64,000 nucleotides of DNA from Endoconidiophora laricicola (GCA_001640655.1 LXGT01000144.1:1-64000); one strand, 5' to 3'. Positions 34,506 to 46,277 are shown, numbered from the stretch's first letter. The notes: generated by a model not told the origin, from the letters alone. Program-made: numbers and translations.

Positions 34506-36620
34506 CTACCGCGCGTTTGGTGGTGACGACGGTTCTGTAATTTCTTCGAACTCCATTTCCCACTTATCAACCTCCTTGAACTTCTTGACAGCCTGATGCA
34601 GTTCGACTGACTTTGTTGCACCACTAGTACTGCCTGAGCCAGTCACGTTTTCCTGGGTGAATGTATCATCTGGTAAAGGGTTGAATGTGCTTCTGTCTTC
34701 ATCGTCATTGTCCGTGTTATCTTCTACCACGACCTTTTCAGCCGCCACATCTTTAACATTTGATGATTCTGCAGCTTCAGTAGACGCTTTTCTCGTTCCA
34801 TAGGTCCTGCTGATTCTGCGATTAGGCTCAAACTGCATCTTTTTTCGCTGGGCTAAAGTAGTTGGAAGTTCCTGTGGACCACCGTCGCCCGCTCTGCTAC
34901 GCGGGCGGCTTGCAGCACGTCGCCCTCGCACTGGCCGAGAAAGCTCATCCTCATCACCATCGGCTGCTGGATCTATATGGTAAACATCGGCATTTGCTCT
35001 AGCGTTACGCCGTTGCGGCAGGAGACTTTGGAGCTCCGCCGTAAGGACCTTGGGAGGTGGTGGTGCACTTTTAATAGGGCGTTTATTGCGACCACCTTTA
35101 CTACCAGTCGCATAGTTTGGCGAGTGAGTCAAGGAAGGAGGAGATGACAATGGCGATGAGCTCCCATCTGCATGCATTATAGTTGAAGCACCTGCATCTC
35201 TCGAACGTATAGGGGTAGTTGGCCCAATGGGACGTCGGCGTCTCGCCATACCACGGATAGATGGCCAAGCAGCAGCTACTCCATCAGGTGAACTACTACT
35301 CATCGGTGGTGCGATGATAGCAGAATCATCATTGATTGGCGTTACATGACGATCACGTTCAATGCTGATCAGAGGAGCGAGTGGAGAAGGGACTGACTCT
35401 TCATCTGATGTCAAGTCACTTAGAAAGTTGATATCATGATCTTCGATTTCAATGGAAGCGATATCAGGTACAGGGATAACCTCGGGCGGAGGGATAGAAG
35501 CGGGAACTTCAACTTCTGGACTGACGCTTGGAGGAGGGATAGAAGCGGGAACCTCGATAACCGGCTGGGTCCCTTGTTCATCTCGTGGTCGACTGGCGGT
35601 TGTAGGTTCGACTTCAACACGAGGTATCTTTTCGGCCTGGGTACTTTTTTGATGGGCTTCAGAGCTCTTGCGCTTGCGTGGATTTGTCTTCGACTTAGTA
35701 ACTGAGTATAGAGGACTAGGTGATTTATGGCGAGCGCTCCGACGTTTATTTAATGGGGTCGATATGGCATCCGGTTTAAAGCTATCCATATCTTCCAAGT
35801 CAAGATCATCATTATCGTTGTCGCCAGTAATGGCGTCATCATCGCGTTCAACATCCGTACCAACATCTGTACCAGCATCTGAATTCGTAGCTACAGATCC
35901 TGCACGGCGGCGTCGATTGGCACCTAGGATGCTAGGCTCTCTAGCTCGTCTACGAAACAGACCTATATTAAATGAGGATGTCAAAGTCGAACTGCTATTT
36001 ATACCGCGACTGCTAGGTCGGATATGACCAGAGTCGCTACCAGCAAAACTGGGTTTGCGCGAACGTCCGCGGCGTTTGAATTGACCAATACTAATGGTTG
36101 AGGTGTTGACAGAGACGGGTGTTTGGTTGGTTCCAAGATCCATATCAAGGTCGGTATCGAGATCATCGAGATCTTCTAGGTCAGAGTTCAGATGGTCGAA
36201 GACCTCGTCGTTCATATCTAGGCCCGATGTGTCGCGACGTGAAGCGCGGCTATGGCGGGCTGAATGTGGTGGATTTCTGGAGGCAGAGCTAAATATACTT
36301 TGCTGGCGAGCAGAATCTGGAGCGGCGACGCTGTTGCGGGTTTCGCGCCGCGTTGATACCATGGGCGCAACATTTTCTTTCTCGCTGGCAGTAGAGGCGG
36401 CGGCGGCGGCGGCGCTTTGCTTTGAGACTACTGCAGTGGATGGAGGCGGCGTTGCACTGTAAATGTCGCTACTTATGCTTCCAAGTCGCGATGAGACTCC
36501 GGGTGGAAGACTGGCGTTGTCCGACTCTGGGGGTGCGGATGGAGAGATTCGAGTCGTTGGATGAGGTACATCGACACTAGGCGCACCACGCATGCGACGT
36601 GTTCTTGTTGGGCGAGGCAT
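34506..36620 (-). CDS. Disordered nuclear protein, sororin-like candidate
   Basis: Single-exon gene for 704 residues, mostly low-complexity S/P/R/D. Visible blocks: two copies of an F-(K/R)RRxRxPS pattern about 20 residues apart (N-terminal third), short acidic tracts, a tandem EVPASIPPP repeat, a LTAELQSLLPQRR block, a basic SRTYGTRK motif (TYG at 606-608) and a C-terminal end with VDKWEMEFEEI (W687, F691) just before the stop. The TYG-R motif resembles the YSR-type Pds5-binding motif of WAPL and sororin, and a C-terminal W/F/E motif is where sororin carries its conserved domain. I therefore suggest a fungal sororin, which protects cohesin. A kinetochore-associated protein is an alternative. 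A MluI-box cluster upstream supports S-phase expression. The gene is certain; the function is inference. Confidence 0.5.
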   Translation of the reverse strand: MPRPTRTRRMRGAPSVDVPHPTTRISPSAPPESDNASLPPGVSSRLGSISSDIYSATPPPSTAVVSKQSAAAAAASTASEKENVAPMVSTRRETRNSVAAPDSARQQSIFSSASRNPPHSARHSRASRRDTSGLDMNDEVFDHLNSDLEDLDDLDTDLDMDLGTNQTPVSVNTSTISIGQFKRRGRSRKPSFAGSDSGHIRPSSRGINSSSTLTSSFNIGLFRRRAREPSILGANRRRRAGSVATNSDAGTDVGTDVERDDDAITGDNDNDDLDLEDMDSFKPDAISTPLNKRRSARHKSPSPLYSVTKSKTNPRKRKSSEAHQKSTQAEKIPRVEVEPTTASRPRDEQGTQPVIEVPASIPPPSVSPEVEVPASIPPPEVIPVPDIASIEIEDHDINFLSDLTSDEESVPSPLAPLISIERDRHVTPINDDSAIIAPPMSSSSPDGVAAAWPSIRGMARRRRPIGPTTPIRSRDAGASTIMHADGSSSPLSSPPSLTHSPNYATGSKGGRNKRPIKSAPPPPKVLTAELQSLLPQRRNARANADVYHIDPAADGDEDELSRPVRGRRAASRPRSRAGDGGPQELPTTLAQRKKMQFEPNRRISRTYGTRKASTEAAESSNVKDVAAEKVVVEDNTDNDDEDRSTFNPLPDDTFTQENVTGSGSTSGATKSVELHQAVKKFKEVDKWEMEFEEITEPSSPPNAR

Positions 36621-37182
36621 TCTGAATGACTATTACAAAGGCTTGCTTGCGATATAGAATGCGCTTATCTATAATGGATAGGCTAGAGAAAAAAAAAACG
36701 AGAAAAGATTGGAGCTAGCTTAATGGCTTTTGCAGCATCAATCTAACAGTTGCAATAAGGGCAGAAAACCCAGTGCAGCGACACAGCAATAAATGGTGTG
36801 CTGATATTTGTGTGTAATTTTAAGGTTTGTATGCGTGTATGTTGTTATGTTGTTGCATTTGTTTGTACTAGTTATCAGAAAGCAAAATATCGCTAAGCTC
36901 CTCTAGTTTCTAGCTCTATGTGTGGTTGCATTTTTGGAAAGACCCACGCGTAAAATGATCCGCGTCGCGTATGAAAACGCGTCTTTCTTCCTGAGGTACT
37001 AATTGTACGGATTTTTATGTCACACAGAGCACTTCAAAAATCATACTGGATTGAAACCATGACTGCCAAGTATCACTGCAGTAACAAAAAGGTGCTATCT
37101 ATAAATACAGGATATCTAGGAAATGTGTTGATAGATGTAGTCTCTGAAAGGAGGCTCGATAATATACTAGTACAATAGCAGT
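36621..37182. other. Intergenic DNA between MRH4 and the sororin-like gene
   Basis: 562 bases between the MRH4 stop and the downstream gene's start, both on the minus strand. Besides the MluI-box cluster it holds an A-run near 36690 and nothing else recognisable. Confidence 0.6.
36946..36982. promoter_or_regulatory. MluI cell-cycle box cluster
   Basis: Two perfect ACGCGT sites (36946-36951 and 36977-36982) and two CGCGT half sites (36961-36970) fall within 37 bases, about 330-360 bases upstream of the sororin-like start. The next gene (MRH4) is on the same strand and ends here, so the cluster belongs to the sororin-like promoter. MBF-type factors bind ACGCGT to drive G1/S transcription. Confidence 0.6.
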
Positions 37183-38994
37183 TTATATAAGTGCTTGGCC
37201 CATAAACATACTTTCTTTTACTTCTGCTACAACATCCTTGCGGTCATCATTACCTACAAGAACAACTCCACGTCCACGACGGCCCATCCGCCCCGCACGG
37301 CCAAGACGATGGATGAAGTCGATTGTGGTATGAGGAACATCATACAATATGACGTGGCGTACAGCTAGTGTATCAATGCCTCGGGACATTAAATCAGTCG
37401 CCACAACTACTCTGACGTTTGGTAACGCCTTGCCAGCCCGGATTGGTGTCCGGTTGTCCGGGACTCGCGACGGCTTTGCTGTCGTCAACTCTTGAAGAGC
37501 CTCTGCCTGTTGCCGGTTCTCTGGGGTGTCTCGATTCATGGCCACAGTGGAGATACCTTTGGAATTGAGATATTCGGCAAGCTCTTCTGTCTTTTCACGC
37601 TCGTTGACAAAGACCATGATGCGGCGAAGATCCATTTCTCCATCACGCGAGAGGGGTCCGTCTTGGTGGCGGAGCGCTTCGCGACCAATACTGTAGATCG
37701 CATCAGCACAGGCAAGATCTTTGTTGTTGCGGTAAGGCTCTCGCGATACATCAATAACACCAAGCTGTACACGACGGGGAATTGCGTGTAGGTTTGGTGT
37801 TGTTACACGAATCATTTCAGGATAATGCTGGCCTAGGTAGTTATCAAGACGTTTAGGGATAGTTGCCGAACAGATAACAAGACGCTTTACAGAAGGCAAA
37901 GCTTTCTCGACAATGGAAGTGGTTATAGGAGTGAAAGACCGATCAAGCAAAGAGTCAGCTTCGTCGATGATAAGATCTGTTACACGTGCCAGCACATTAG
38001 GATCACTCTTTGCAATAGATGCTAGAAGATGGGGCGTGGTGATGACGACGTCAATACCACGGGGTGAGTATAGGGTACGGTGGATAATGGCAGCATTTAA
38101 TTGTGCTGATAATTTGCCGGTCTTGAACTTGACAGTATGTGACAGCATCGTTGCTACGTTGCCAATCTGGTGTACTAGCTCGGCAGTAGGGACTAAGACA
38201 ACAACTTTTGGTCTAGCCATAGTAGGATGGGGCTCATCGAAGGTGGACATAGTTTTGCTTCCAATTTCTGCTTCCCTAGCCACCTTTTGACGCTCTTGGT
38301 ATGCTGCTATATCTGGGTCTTCCCGCTCAGCAATTTTCAAGGCATTGATAGCAGGGATCAGATAAGCAAGAGTCTTTCCTGATCCAGTTTCCGCAGCAAT
38401 AAGATACTCCCGACGAGTTTTTGCCTTGCTTTGATTGAGGATGGTGGGGATGGCAAGACGTTGTACAGGAGTCGGCTTAACTTCTACCATTCCGCGTAGA
38501 GCATCTGAGAAGATAGCCGAACGAACTTCTGGAAGTAGTTCGAACTGGTCGAACGACTCGTAGTGCGCCATCTTATCCTTGAGCTGGTTGCGTCGTGAAT
38601 AAGGCATGGCAGTTAAAGCTTGTTGCATCTTCAAAGCTTTGCGGTCATCCTGGCGAACGTAGTCGCGTTGTTCGCGGTGTTGGCGATCACCCGCTTGTCT
38701 CTGGTGACGCTCGACACGAGCAGCTTTAGATGGTAGACGGGCAACGGTCTGGTTCATACTTCCAAAGGGGCCTTCGACCATGCGCTTGTTTAGCTTCCCC
38801 GACTTCATCGGAGGTTGCGCAGCCTTCTTTGATAATACCATACGAGATGGCTGGGGCCGGCGGACGAACGCATATCCACGACGAGCAATGAACGATAGTA
38901 AAGAAGGCTGTGATATGGCGAGGGTTTTGGTCAATAAACGAGAGTGAAAGGCCGCACGGCTTGGCAATGACTGTCGTAGTATTGAAGACAGCAT
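37183..38994 (-). CDS. Mitochondrial DEAD-box RNA helicase MRH4
   Basis: Single-exon gene for 603 residues. The first 45 residues are basic, hydroxylated and without acidic residues, as in a mitochondrial presequence. Helicase motifs in order: Q-motif region (PTPVQ, 174-178), AAETGSGKT Walker A (200-208), PTAEL (269-273), TTPH (319-322), DEAD (344-347), SAT (376-378), VATDLMSRGID (531-541) and HRLGRAGR (562-569). The long basic region between 50 and 140 and the charged insert after motif I are typical of MRH4, which helps assemble the mitochondrial large ribosomal subunit. It is divergent from the DUF155 gene 1.1 kb away. Confidence 0.93.
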   Translation of the reverse strand: MLSSILRQSLPSRAAFHSRLLTKTLAISQPSLLSFIARRGYAFVRRPQPSRMVLSKKAAQPPMKSGKLNKRMVEGPFGSMNQTVARLPSKAARVERHQRQAGDRQHREQRDYVRQDDRKALKMQQALTAMPYSRRNQLKDKMAHYESFDQFELLPEVRSAIFSDALRGMVEVKPTPVQRLAIPTILNQSKAKTRREYLIAAETGSGKTLAYLIPAINALKIAEREDPDIAAYQERQKVAREAEIGSKTMSTFDEPHPTMARPKVVVLVPTAELVHQIGNVATMLSHTVKFKTGKLSAQLNAAIIHRTLYSPRGIDVVITTPHLLASIAKSDPNVLARVTDLIIDEADSLLDRSFTPITTSIVEKALPSVKRLVICSATIPKRLDNYLGQHYPEMIRVTTPNLHAIPRRVQLGVIDVSREPYRNNKDLACADAIYSIGREALRHQDGPLSRDGEMDLRRIMVFVNEREKTEELAEYLNSKGISTVAMNRDTPENRQQAEALQELTTAKPSRVPDNRTPIRAGKALPNVRVVVATDLMSRGIDTLAVRHVILYDVPHTTIDFIHRLGRAGRMGRRGRGVVLVGNDDRKDVVAEVKESMFMGQALI

Positions 38995-40087
38995 TGTGAT
39001 GAAAGTATCTGCCGAGGAGGCGCTGTATAAGCAAATCGTCCTCGTCGATATAGATATGAGATATATCGTTGGCCATAGTGACGTCGTTGTAGCGAAAAAA
39101 TCGTGGACAGCTGGCAGCTATTAGGCTCAGCAGCTGTTGCCTGTTGGCAGGCGCAACGATTGTTTATATATGTTAATAGTGTCCGAAACCACAGCCGTCA
39201 GTATTAGTATCTAGATTGAATAAGCTATCAATGAATTATCAACTCTACATTCCATTTCTAGACTAAGCTTATAATAATCATTGAACGCAAAAGTTCTCAA
39301 AACTTAAGGCCCTCTGCACAGTCTACTATGAGGCAAGGGATAACTGGTTACCTTTCGGCCGGGGTAAGCAGGGCAACGGAAACGACGTTTTGACGTCAAC
39401 CTTGCCTTGGAGAAGGAAAAAAAAATCAAGAGGAAGAAGCTCTTTGCCGCTGGATATGGTGACGCTAGGACATTCAGCGGCCCTTCGTTTCGATTTCCCT
39501 TATCCTGTAACTGCAAAGTCAGTCTTGGCTAGCCTCGCTTAGATCTAGTTTATTTTCCTCATAATAACTTGCCTACACCCATAATTTTTGTATCAATTTC
39601 ATACTGAACTATTCCTTTTCATCATCGTGAGCCTAATCAGTCGAACCAATTCTACTTTCATATCTTTTTTTTTTTTGGTTACATACATTGACGCTGCCGG
39701 CAGGTTTTTATGCTTTGTTACATATAATATACTACATTGCCCTTATAGTCTGCAGATCAGACTACTACTACTTTGTTAAGAAAGCCTATTCTTTTTTATT
39801 CCGTTTTCAGCATACACCAACCAGCCTAGCATCACCGTCAAATATTCCATTAACCTAACCTCCAATACAACAGACTTCAATCTTCTCCAATATCTCTACT
39901 CCATCTGACATTTATCCATCTATCATATTGTTTATTCCAGATCTTGCAACCTGGGCCAGTTGATATTTTACCGTATTCACGACTTCAAATTAATACCAAA
40001 GATCGTTTGCCAACACTGCAATAGTCATCTGTCTCGGGGTTTTTTCTCTAAAGAGTATCGAATCGAATTACTCATTGTGTCGCAACC
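38995..40087. other. Divergent promoter region, MRH4 and DUF155 gene
   Basis: About 1.1 kb. The right half is pyrimidine-rich (long CT stretches and a T-run at about 39667), as in leaders of highly transcribed fungal genes. No coding frame is convincing. Confidence 0.5.
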
Positions 40088-41792
40088 ATGAGCGCAAATA
40101 ATTATGCCTCTCACGAGCAAAGTCCGCTGCTTCAATCACAAGATGAAACCTCACCGTCGTCCTCAACATTCTCGACACCTGACCGGGACCGGCCTAATAG
40201 CAAGCAGGGACGTACCGTTAGTTTCGACCCCAATCCCGTGACCCGGACATTCGAAGTCGAAAGCCTCGAATACCGTCGCCAACGACATCGTGCGGTCCCA
40301 CAATCGCCTCGAAGTCCCAGTGGTGCGGCACCCGTCATTGCCGCCCTGAATCTGAACAACAAATTGCGTCGGCGCAATAGTATACAACCAGCCACCTCAC
40401 CAGCTGGTACAGCTTTGGCTCTACCTCCAGGTCCACCCGCTCCCAAAATTGGCCCACAGCGTACCACAAAGAATGCCCAGAAGCTCAAAATCCTGCCGAA
40501 CCCCGAGGTTGGTAACGAAGACCAGGACTATGAAAGTGGCAGAGACGTCTACTCACAGTACACGCGCATCAAAGATCCAACTGCTCGACGCGATGCCGCA
40601 CGGCTGGGTAAGGCAGACCGCAATAGAATGCCACGCGTAACAGCGTATAGCACTGCAGAAAGCTTCAATCTTGATTCCGTTATGCGCTTTTTTAAAGGCA
40701 AGAAAAAGCGTGGTGGAAACCCTAAGTCTTTCGACGAATGCATCTACTCGCCCTACTCGTACACCCATCTCATTGATGGATTAAACAATGCTGCAACGCA
40801 TGATGCCAATGAGTCTTATGTACAGCCCGAAGATCCGGTACAAGCTTACGAGCGCCGCCATAGCACTGGTAGCGAAATCGATGGTGGATTTAATCGTTCT
40901 GACCTGTTGAACATGGCTGCTGATCATTCGGAAGAAACCATCCATGACGATTCGCCTACGCTTGACACCAAAGTCCATACACCTGAGGTCTTTGTGTTCC
41001 AATATGGCGTTGTCGTCATATGGGGAATGTCGGAGATTGATGAAAAGCGGTTCCTCAAAGAGATATCAAAATTCGAGCTTGAACCGAGAACCCAAGAGAA
41101 CATGCAGCTTGAGCTTTTCAATTTCTACTACACGCATGAGTATCAAGCCCGAATTTACAACGACTTCATCACTCTACGTGACCGATACAATTACATGACG
41201 AAATTAGCGATTTCACATGCGCTCGCGCAAAGCGTTCAGGTACATAATCTCTGTTTCTCGGCAACTACCCCGTCTAAAGGTGCACTGCTAATCTATATAT
41301 CTCAAGACCTCTCTATTTGAGGAACTTGTTGGCGAGGCTATCGAAGAATGCAAGGACATACCGACGCAAATCGCCCTTACCGGCAAAATCGACCTTTCGC
41401 GCAAGCAAATAAACATGGCCATTGCTGACCTGTTCAACTTGCGCATTGGCATTCATTTGACTGGTTCAGTGCTGGATACACCAGAATTTTTCTGGGTCGA
41501 ACCACAGCTCGAGCCTGTCTACCAAGCCGTTCGGGAGTATCTTGAACTTGACCAGCGCCTTAACGTCCTAACAGACCGCTTGGATGTCATTGCAGATCTT
41601 CTCGCTGTCTTAAAAGAGCAGTTGTCACATGGCCATGGCGAAATGCTCGAGTGGATTGGTAAGTCAATCTGAAATCTTGTCTTATAACCCCAAATATACT
41701 AACATTATATGCTAGTCATCATTCTAGTAGCCATGGAAGTTGTCGTAGCTACTATCAACATTGTTGTTGATTTATATGTCTCGCCAGAATAA
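40088..41792 (+). CDS. DUF155 (RMD1/RMD8-type) membrane protein
   Basis: Three exons, 40088-41239, 41307-41658 and 41716-41792, encode 526 residues. A disordered N-terminal half (P/S/R-rich, residues 1-200) is followed by the DUF155 region from about residue 296 (PEVFVFQYGVVVIWG), a helical segment with TGKI-LSRKQINMAIADLF, and a C-terminal membrane segment encoded by the last exon (WIVIILVAMEVVVATINIVV). This order is that of fungal RMD1/RMD8 and S. pombe Sif2/Sif3 proteins, named from a meiotic nuclear division screen; the molecular role is poorly defined. The C-terminal anchor would be lost if the last intron, which has an ordinary GTAAGT donor, were retained. Confidence 0.88.
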
Positions 41793-42375
41793 GCGACAAG
41801 TTATTCATTGCCCAACCTTAAATGTACCACAGCCAATATGCCACCTATCTCCAACACACTTGACATTCTTCAACATCTGCATATAATATATCCATCCCCT
41901 TTGTTGCATTACTTATATTTGTCCCAAAATATGGAGAGAAAAACGTAACATACCGATATCATCAGTGCTTATCGCTCATACCCCAATTCATTATTTATAT
42001 ATCCCTTAAAGACAATGGTACTCACTATTTTTAATCTAAACTTGACATAGCCGGATACAGTAAAGATACAGATATTAAGTAGTGAAAATATGTCTATGAG
42101 TGGCTACTTGTAGTAAGATAGTTCAACACGCCTACTAAAAATGATAGCAAAATACAAAAAAAAAACCAGATAATACCCTAGCAACAGCAACTTTATAAGG
42201 GACTGTATGTACGGCCTGGGTCTGAATAAAATAATGGTTTGATCTAGCAAGTCGCCAATAAGACGGAACATTATAGTCTTTAAGCGTTGGTTGTGAAAAA
42301 AGACTATTGTAAGTGAACGAATTATATGGGCCTAAGAAAAAGCCTAGACATCAACCATAGCTAGTCATACATAAC
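41793..42375. other. Convergent 3' intergenic DNA
   Basis: 583 bases between the DUF155 and NHP10-like genes; A/T-rich, with no feature recognised. Confidence 0.6.
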
Positions 42376-43416
42376 TTAATCATCCTTTGGCGACGCCAGC
42401 CCAGTCTCCGGACCATCCACCATCTCGATATCTTCATCATCAACATCGTCAGCATCGACATCGTCGGCATCATCGGCGTCGCCGGCATCAGATGCCTTGG
42501 CTTCGCTCTTAGTCTCGATCTCTGCGTCATCATCTGCCAGGTTTGCCTTGTCTTCGTCGTCTTTCTTGTGTTCATCCTCTGTATCCACAGCAGCACTAGC
42601 CTCTTTGCTTTTACTATTGGCTTCTGTTGCCGACGCATGGTCATCAGCCTGCTTGGCTTTTTTGGCAAACTCCTCTACCAGTGCCTCATACTTTTCATGG
42701 TAGTCATCACGCAGCTCATCCGACAGGAGATCCCAGCCACGAACAAGTTCATCATCGACATTGAAGTCTGGCTTGTCTTTGTTCTCCGTGATAAGGACAC
42801 TTCGCATCGATGAGCAATATACCTCGTACGGGTTTTCTGGTTGCTTTTCTATATTCGTAGATACCTGGTTCGTGTCGTTGGAAGAATTGCCATCTCCATT
42901 CGCCCTAGTTTCGTTGGTAGGCGATCCTGGCGCGCCTCCATTGATACCGTCTTCAGCAAGAGAAGGCTTGCGATGGCCCCGTTTCAAGCGAAGGGGTTTG
43001 TCTTTAGGCTATAATTGTACTAATATATTAGAAAGAGAGAACATTTCATAGCCACGGAGGTGCGCAATTGATATCAATATGGAATGGACAGATATAGATG
43101 GACATACTGTTGGCGGGGGACTTGGACTACCGTCTGAGTCCTCAACGTTTGTGCTGGTTCTTCTCGCTATCTGCTCAAGTAGGAATGCGCGCTCAAGGCG
43201 GACCTTTTCGACCTGTCGCTTAAGACGCGCAAGACGCAGACGGCCAGAGTCATTGATATCCTCGATCTCGTTCGTCCGGTGGCGTAGAAAACGACATTTA
43301 CGATGGTATGCCTCTTCGACGGAAGGTGGTAGAGGCTGTGGGATAAGACCATTTCCTGTTCCGGTAGATTCTGTTAGAGCAGCTCCCATCGATGCTTTCT
43401 TGCTTCGCGGTGCCAT
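42376..43416 (-). CDS. HMG-type protein, NHP10/INO80-subunit-like
   Basis: Two exons, 43416-43108 and 43008-42376, encode 313 residues; the 99-base intron starts GTATGT. The N-terminal part is a predicted helical hairpin (about 30-85) with the block LRLARLKRQVEKVRLERAFL, followed by SDGSPSPPPTPKDKPLRLKRG. I associate this arrangement with fungal NHP10-like subunits of the INO80 remodeller. A weak HMG-like segment (about 160-215, YEVYCSSMRSVL to YHEKYEALVEE) follows, then a long acidic tail of D/E/A repeats. The HMG segment lacks the usual basic, aromatic signature, so DNA binding may be reduced. The subunit name is inference; a nuclear chromatin role is likely. Confidence 0.65.
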
Positions 43417-44743
43417 GTTCGCGGGTATGTAGCGTTGATTGTGAACAAAGAGTTATAGGTATATATGCGAACGCGCAACGAAAAAAAAAGGGCCCGTTGG
43501 CGACTTATTCGTGATGCACTGATAGCAGACGCTTTTTAGACGGCGTTGATTGACGGTTATAGACGCGCTCGCAGTTCGATAGTTGGATCGAGTGGATGTT
43601 GAATCAATCCGTACGTGTCATACGGCACTACAAGCTGTAGTCGGTGGTGAAGAAGTGTTTAGATGGGTATTTTGCGATGGCAGATAGGAAGAAAAAGATA
43701 GTTGTCAAAGCAATAAAGCGGGAAAATGGAGGTAATGGAGAACGGATAGAGTCACTCTCAATTAGTTTAGGATATTTGATGGTATTCTCTGATTTTCGGG
43801 TTTTTAGCTCTTCGCCTGTCATTTCTCGAGAGGCCTGGGGCTAGAAGTGGATTATGTATAGGCATGCTTGCTAGCGATTCAATAAAGCTCTGAGCTGTAT
43901 AGCGCAATCACTTTTCTGTGCAAGATATTCCCACCACTGTTTATTTCCTGATTTACAAGCCCCAATGCTTATTGCGTTGTATATCGTTGTATCTATGTTG
44001 TGTGCATTACGTACCTGACTTTGCTACCATTTTAAAATATTACCTGCGATAGTTCTAAACGAAAATTGTTCGTGACACTTAGCTATTAAACACTCGGAAA
44101 AGAATATAAATCTGGGCTTGTCGAAAATATTGAGGGTTATCAATCATTGATTCCAAGGGAATATCGTCAAAAATTGGAGTACTGACGATGCCCGCCAAAA
44201 TATGTAATTGGGCTGAAGGTCGAATCATTTCGGAGTGGTTCTGATTCTACTGGAACATGCCTCTGATACTACGCCATGATACCATTTCTAGTACAACAGT
44301 TCGGCATTTAGCCCGTATATTAACAAAGCCAGGCGCGTTTTAACTATAATATTTTGAAAAGTATCGTTATCGGGGGGACGCATTTTTGCGGTAGTCCACT
44401 TTTTATAGCACCTTTGATTGGTTTATCTAAAGTCACGTGTATTTTAGAAGAATTATTTACGTTTATAGTCAAACGCTAGCATCTCGAAAAGAAATGTCTC
44501 ATGGTATGTATCATAACCTTTCTACTTGTAAAACTAGTACTACATAGTAATTGACACTAACAGTTGCAAATGACCATGGATTGCCCTTGATAATATTACA
44601 TAGGGTCGTAGTCGCCTCACTTGGAGCAGCATTGAACTTACCTGTCCTGTAGACTACTTGATCTGATAATAAATTTAAACTACTAGCACAAGTCTTTACA
44701 CATCATTCTCAGCCTATCGGACTGATAAATATCGCAGAAAAAC
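43417..44743. other. Divergent intergenic DNA
   Basis: About 1.3 kb between the NHP10-like and oxidoreductase genes. No coding frame is convincing; an A9 run near 43482 and short GC-rich stretches with GCGC/CGCG cores occur near the NHP10-like start. Confidence 0.5.
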
Positions 44744-46277
44744 ATGGCATACAGGCGGCACAGTAAGCAGTACGATTTGGTACTTCTAGGCGCTACTGGT
44801 GAGTTATCTAATACCCATATGTATGCTGCGTTACATACGAGGAGGGATGGTGATAGATCATTTAGTTTCTAGTGTGGCGGTACTTTGGCCAACAGATTAA
44901 ATTTTTTTTTTGACTTACAAATATCGTTTCTACAGGTTATACCGGTCGCTTGACATGCGAATATGTAATTAAGGAGTTCCCTGACACCCTGAAATGGGCA
45001 GTCGCTGGACGCTCTCAGGAAAAGCTTCAGAAGCTTGTCGATAATCTGGTCGAGATAGATAGCTCGAGACCTCCCCCAGGTATGGTGCCGCTACTGAAGT
45101 GCCAAAATGTACAGACAAACATAATTTTCTAACACTGGGGTGGTATTGTAGCCATCGAAATATGTGATGGAACTGATATCAGACTTGATTCGCTGGTTAG
45201 CAAGACCTTCGTTCTTGTGACATATGTTGGCCCCTATCATAGATATGGTGAGCCGGCATTTCGAGCTTGTGCTACTTCCGGAACCCATTATATTGATGTA
45301 TGTGGTGAAGCCGTGCATACCTTCGCGATGACAGAACGTTATGGCGCCATAGCCGCCAAATCCGGCGCCATTATGATACCTCAATGCGGCATCGAAAGTG
45401 TGCCTAGCGATATCAGTGTCTTCTCGCTAGTTGATGAGCTTCAGAGTTCTCTCGGCGCATCTGCCGGCTCTACAACTGTTGCTGTTAAAATCAGTGGCAC
45501 CCCGTCTGGTGGCACCCTTGCCACTGTCTTTTCGCTACTTGACTCGTATTCGATATCGGATATGCGCCGAGCCATGGCGCCTTTTGCATGCTCGCCTGTG
45601 AAGCGGATTGTTCAAACCAAGGCCGAAGGCTTCAGTTTGGGTAAGCTGTGGACGGCTTTGACTGGCCTTCGCCATGTCCCTGGACTTGGCCTGCTAACTA
45701 CTTCATTCGCTGGCCGTACTGATGGTGCTCTTGTAGAGCGCTCGTGGGGCCTTTATGAAAGCATACCGGCGCTCCGGACTTTGAAATATGGCGATAATTT
45801 TGAATTTTCCGAATATCTCCGCGCTGAAGGTATAGCGCATGGCATTAAAGTAAACATATTTACTATTATTGTTCGACTAATCATGATTACGCCATTTTTA
45901 CGCTCTCTTGTTTGCAAGCTAGTAGCTACGCCTGGCGACGGACCTAGTCGCGAAGAAGCAAACAAAGAATACGTTGAATACAACGGAGTCGCCGTTCCAT
46001 CTCCGAATACACATGGCAAACAAGCCTACTCCGAAGTGTACTACTCCGGGGCAATGTATTATTGTAGGTTGCCCCCATCCTTGCTTTCCGTCATGTACTA
46101 ATATGACAATTACCACTAGTAACCGGAATATTGGCGCTCGAGGCTGTGAGAGTCTTGCTCGAAGTAGATACTCGACTTGAAGGTGGAATATATACTCCTG
46201 CTTGCCTGGGAAGGCCATATGTTACGCGGCTTGGAGAGCATGGCTTCCGGGTCAGGACTAAAATCATTGACTCATGA
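44744..46277 (+). CDS. Saccharopine-dehydrogenase-like oxidoreductase
   Basis: Four exons, 44744-44798, 44936-45079, 45152-46063 and 46120-46277, encode 422 residues; the first intron splits the glycine codon of the dinucleotide-binding loop. The N-terminus is a Rossmann fold with LLGATGYTGR (14-23) and a second-strand AGRS motif. The middle contains TYVGPYHRYGEPAFRAC and the GTHYIDVCGE block typical of the family, and a hydrophobic stretch lies near residues 280-300. Members are membrane-associated NAD(P)-dependent reductases, related to the mycobacterial trans-acting enoyl reductase and to lipid-droplet SCCPDH. The substrate is unknown; a lipid or secondary-metabolite role is only a guess. 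It does not show a lysine-pathway saccharopine dehydrogenase organisation. Confidence 0.85.
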
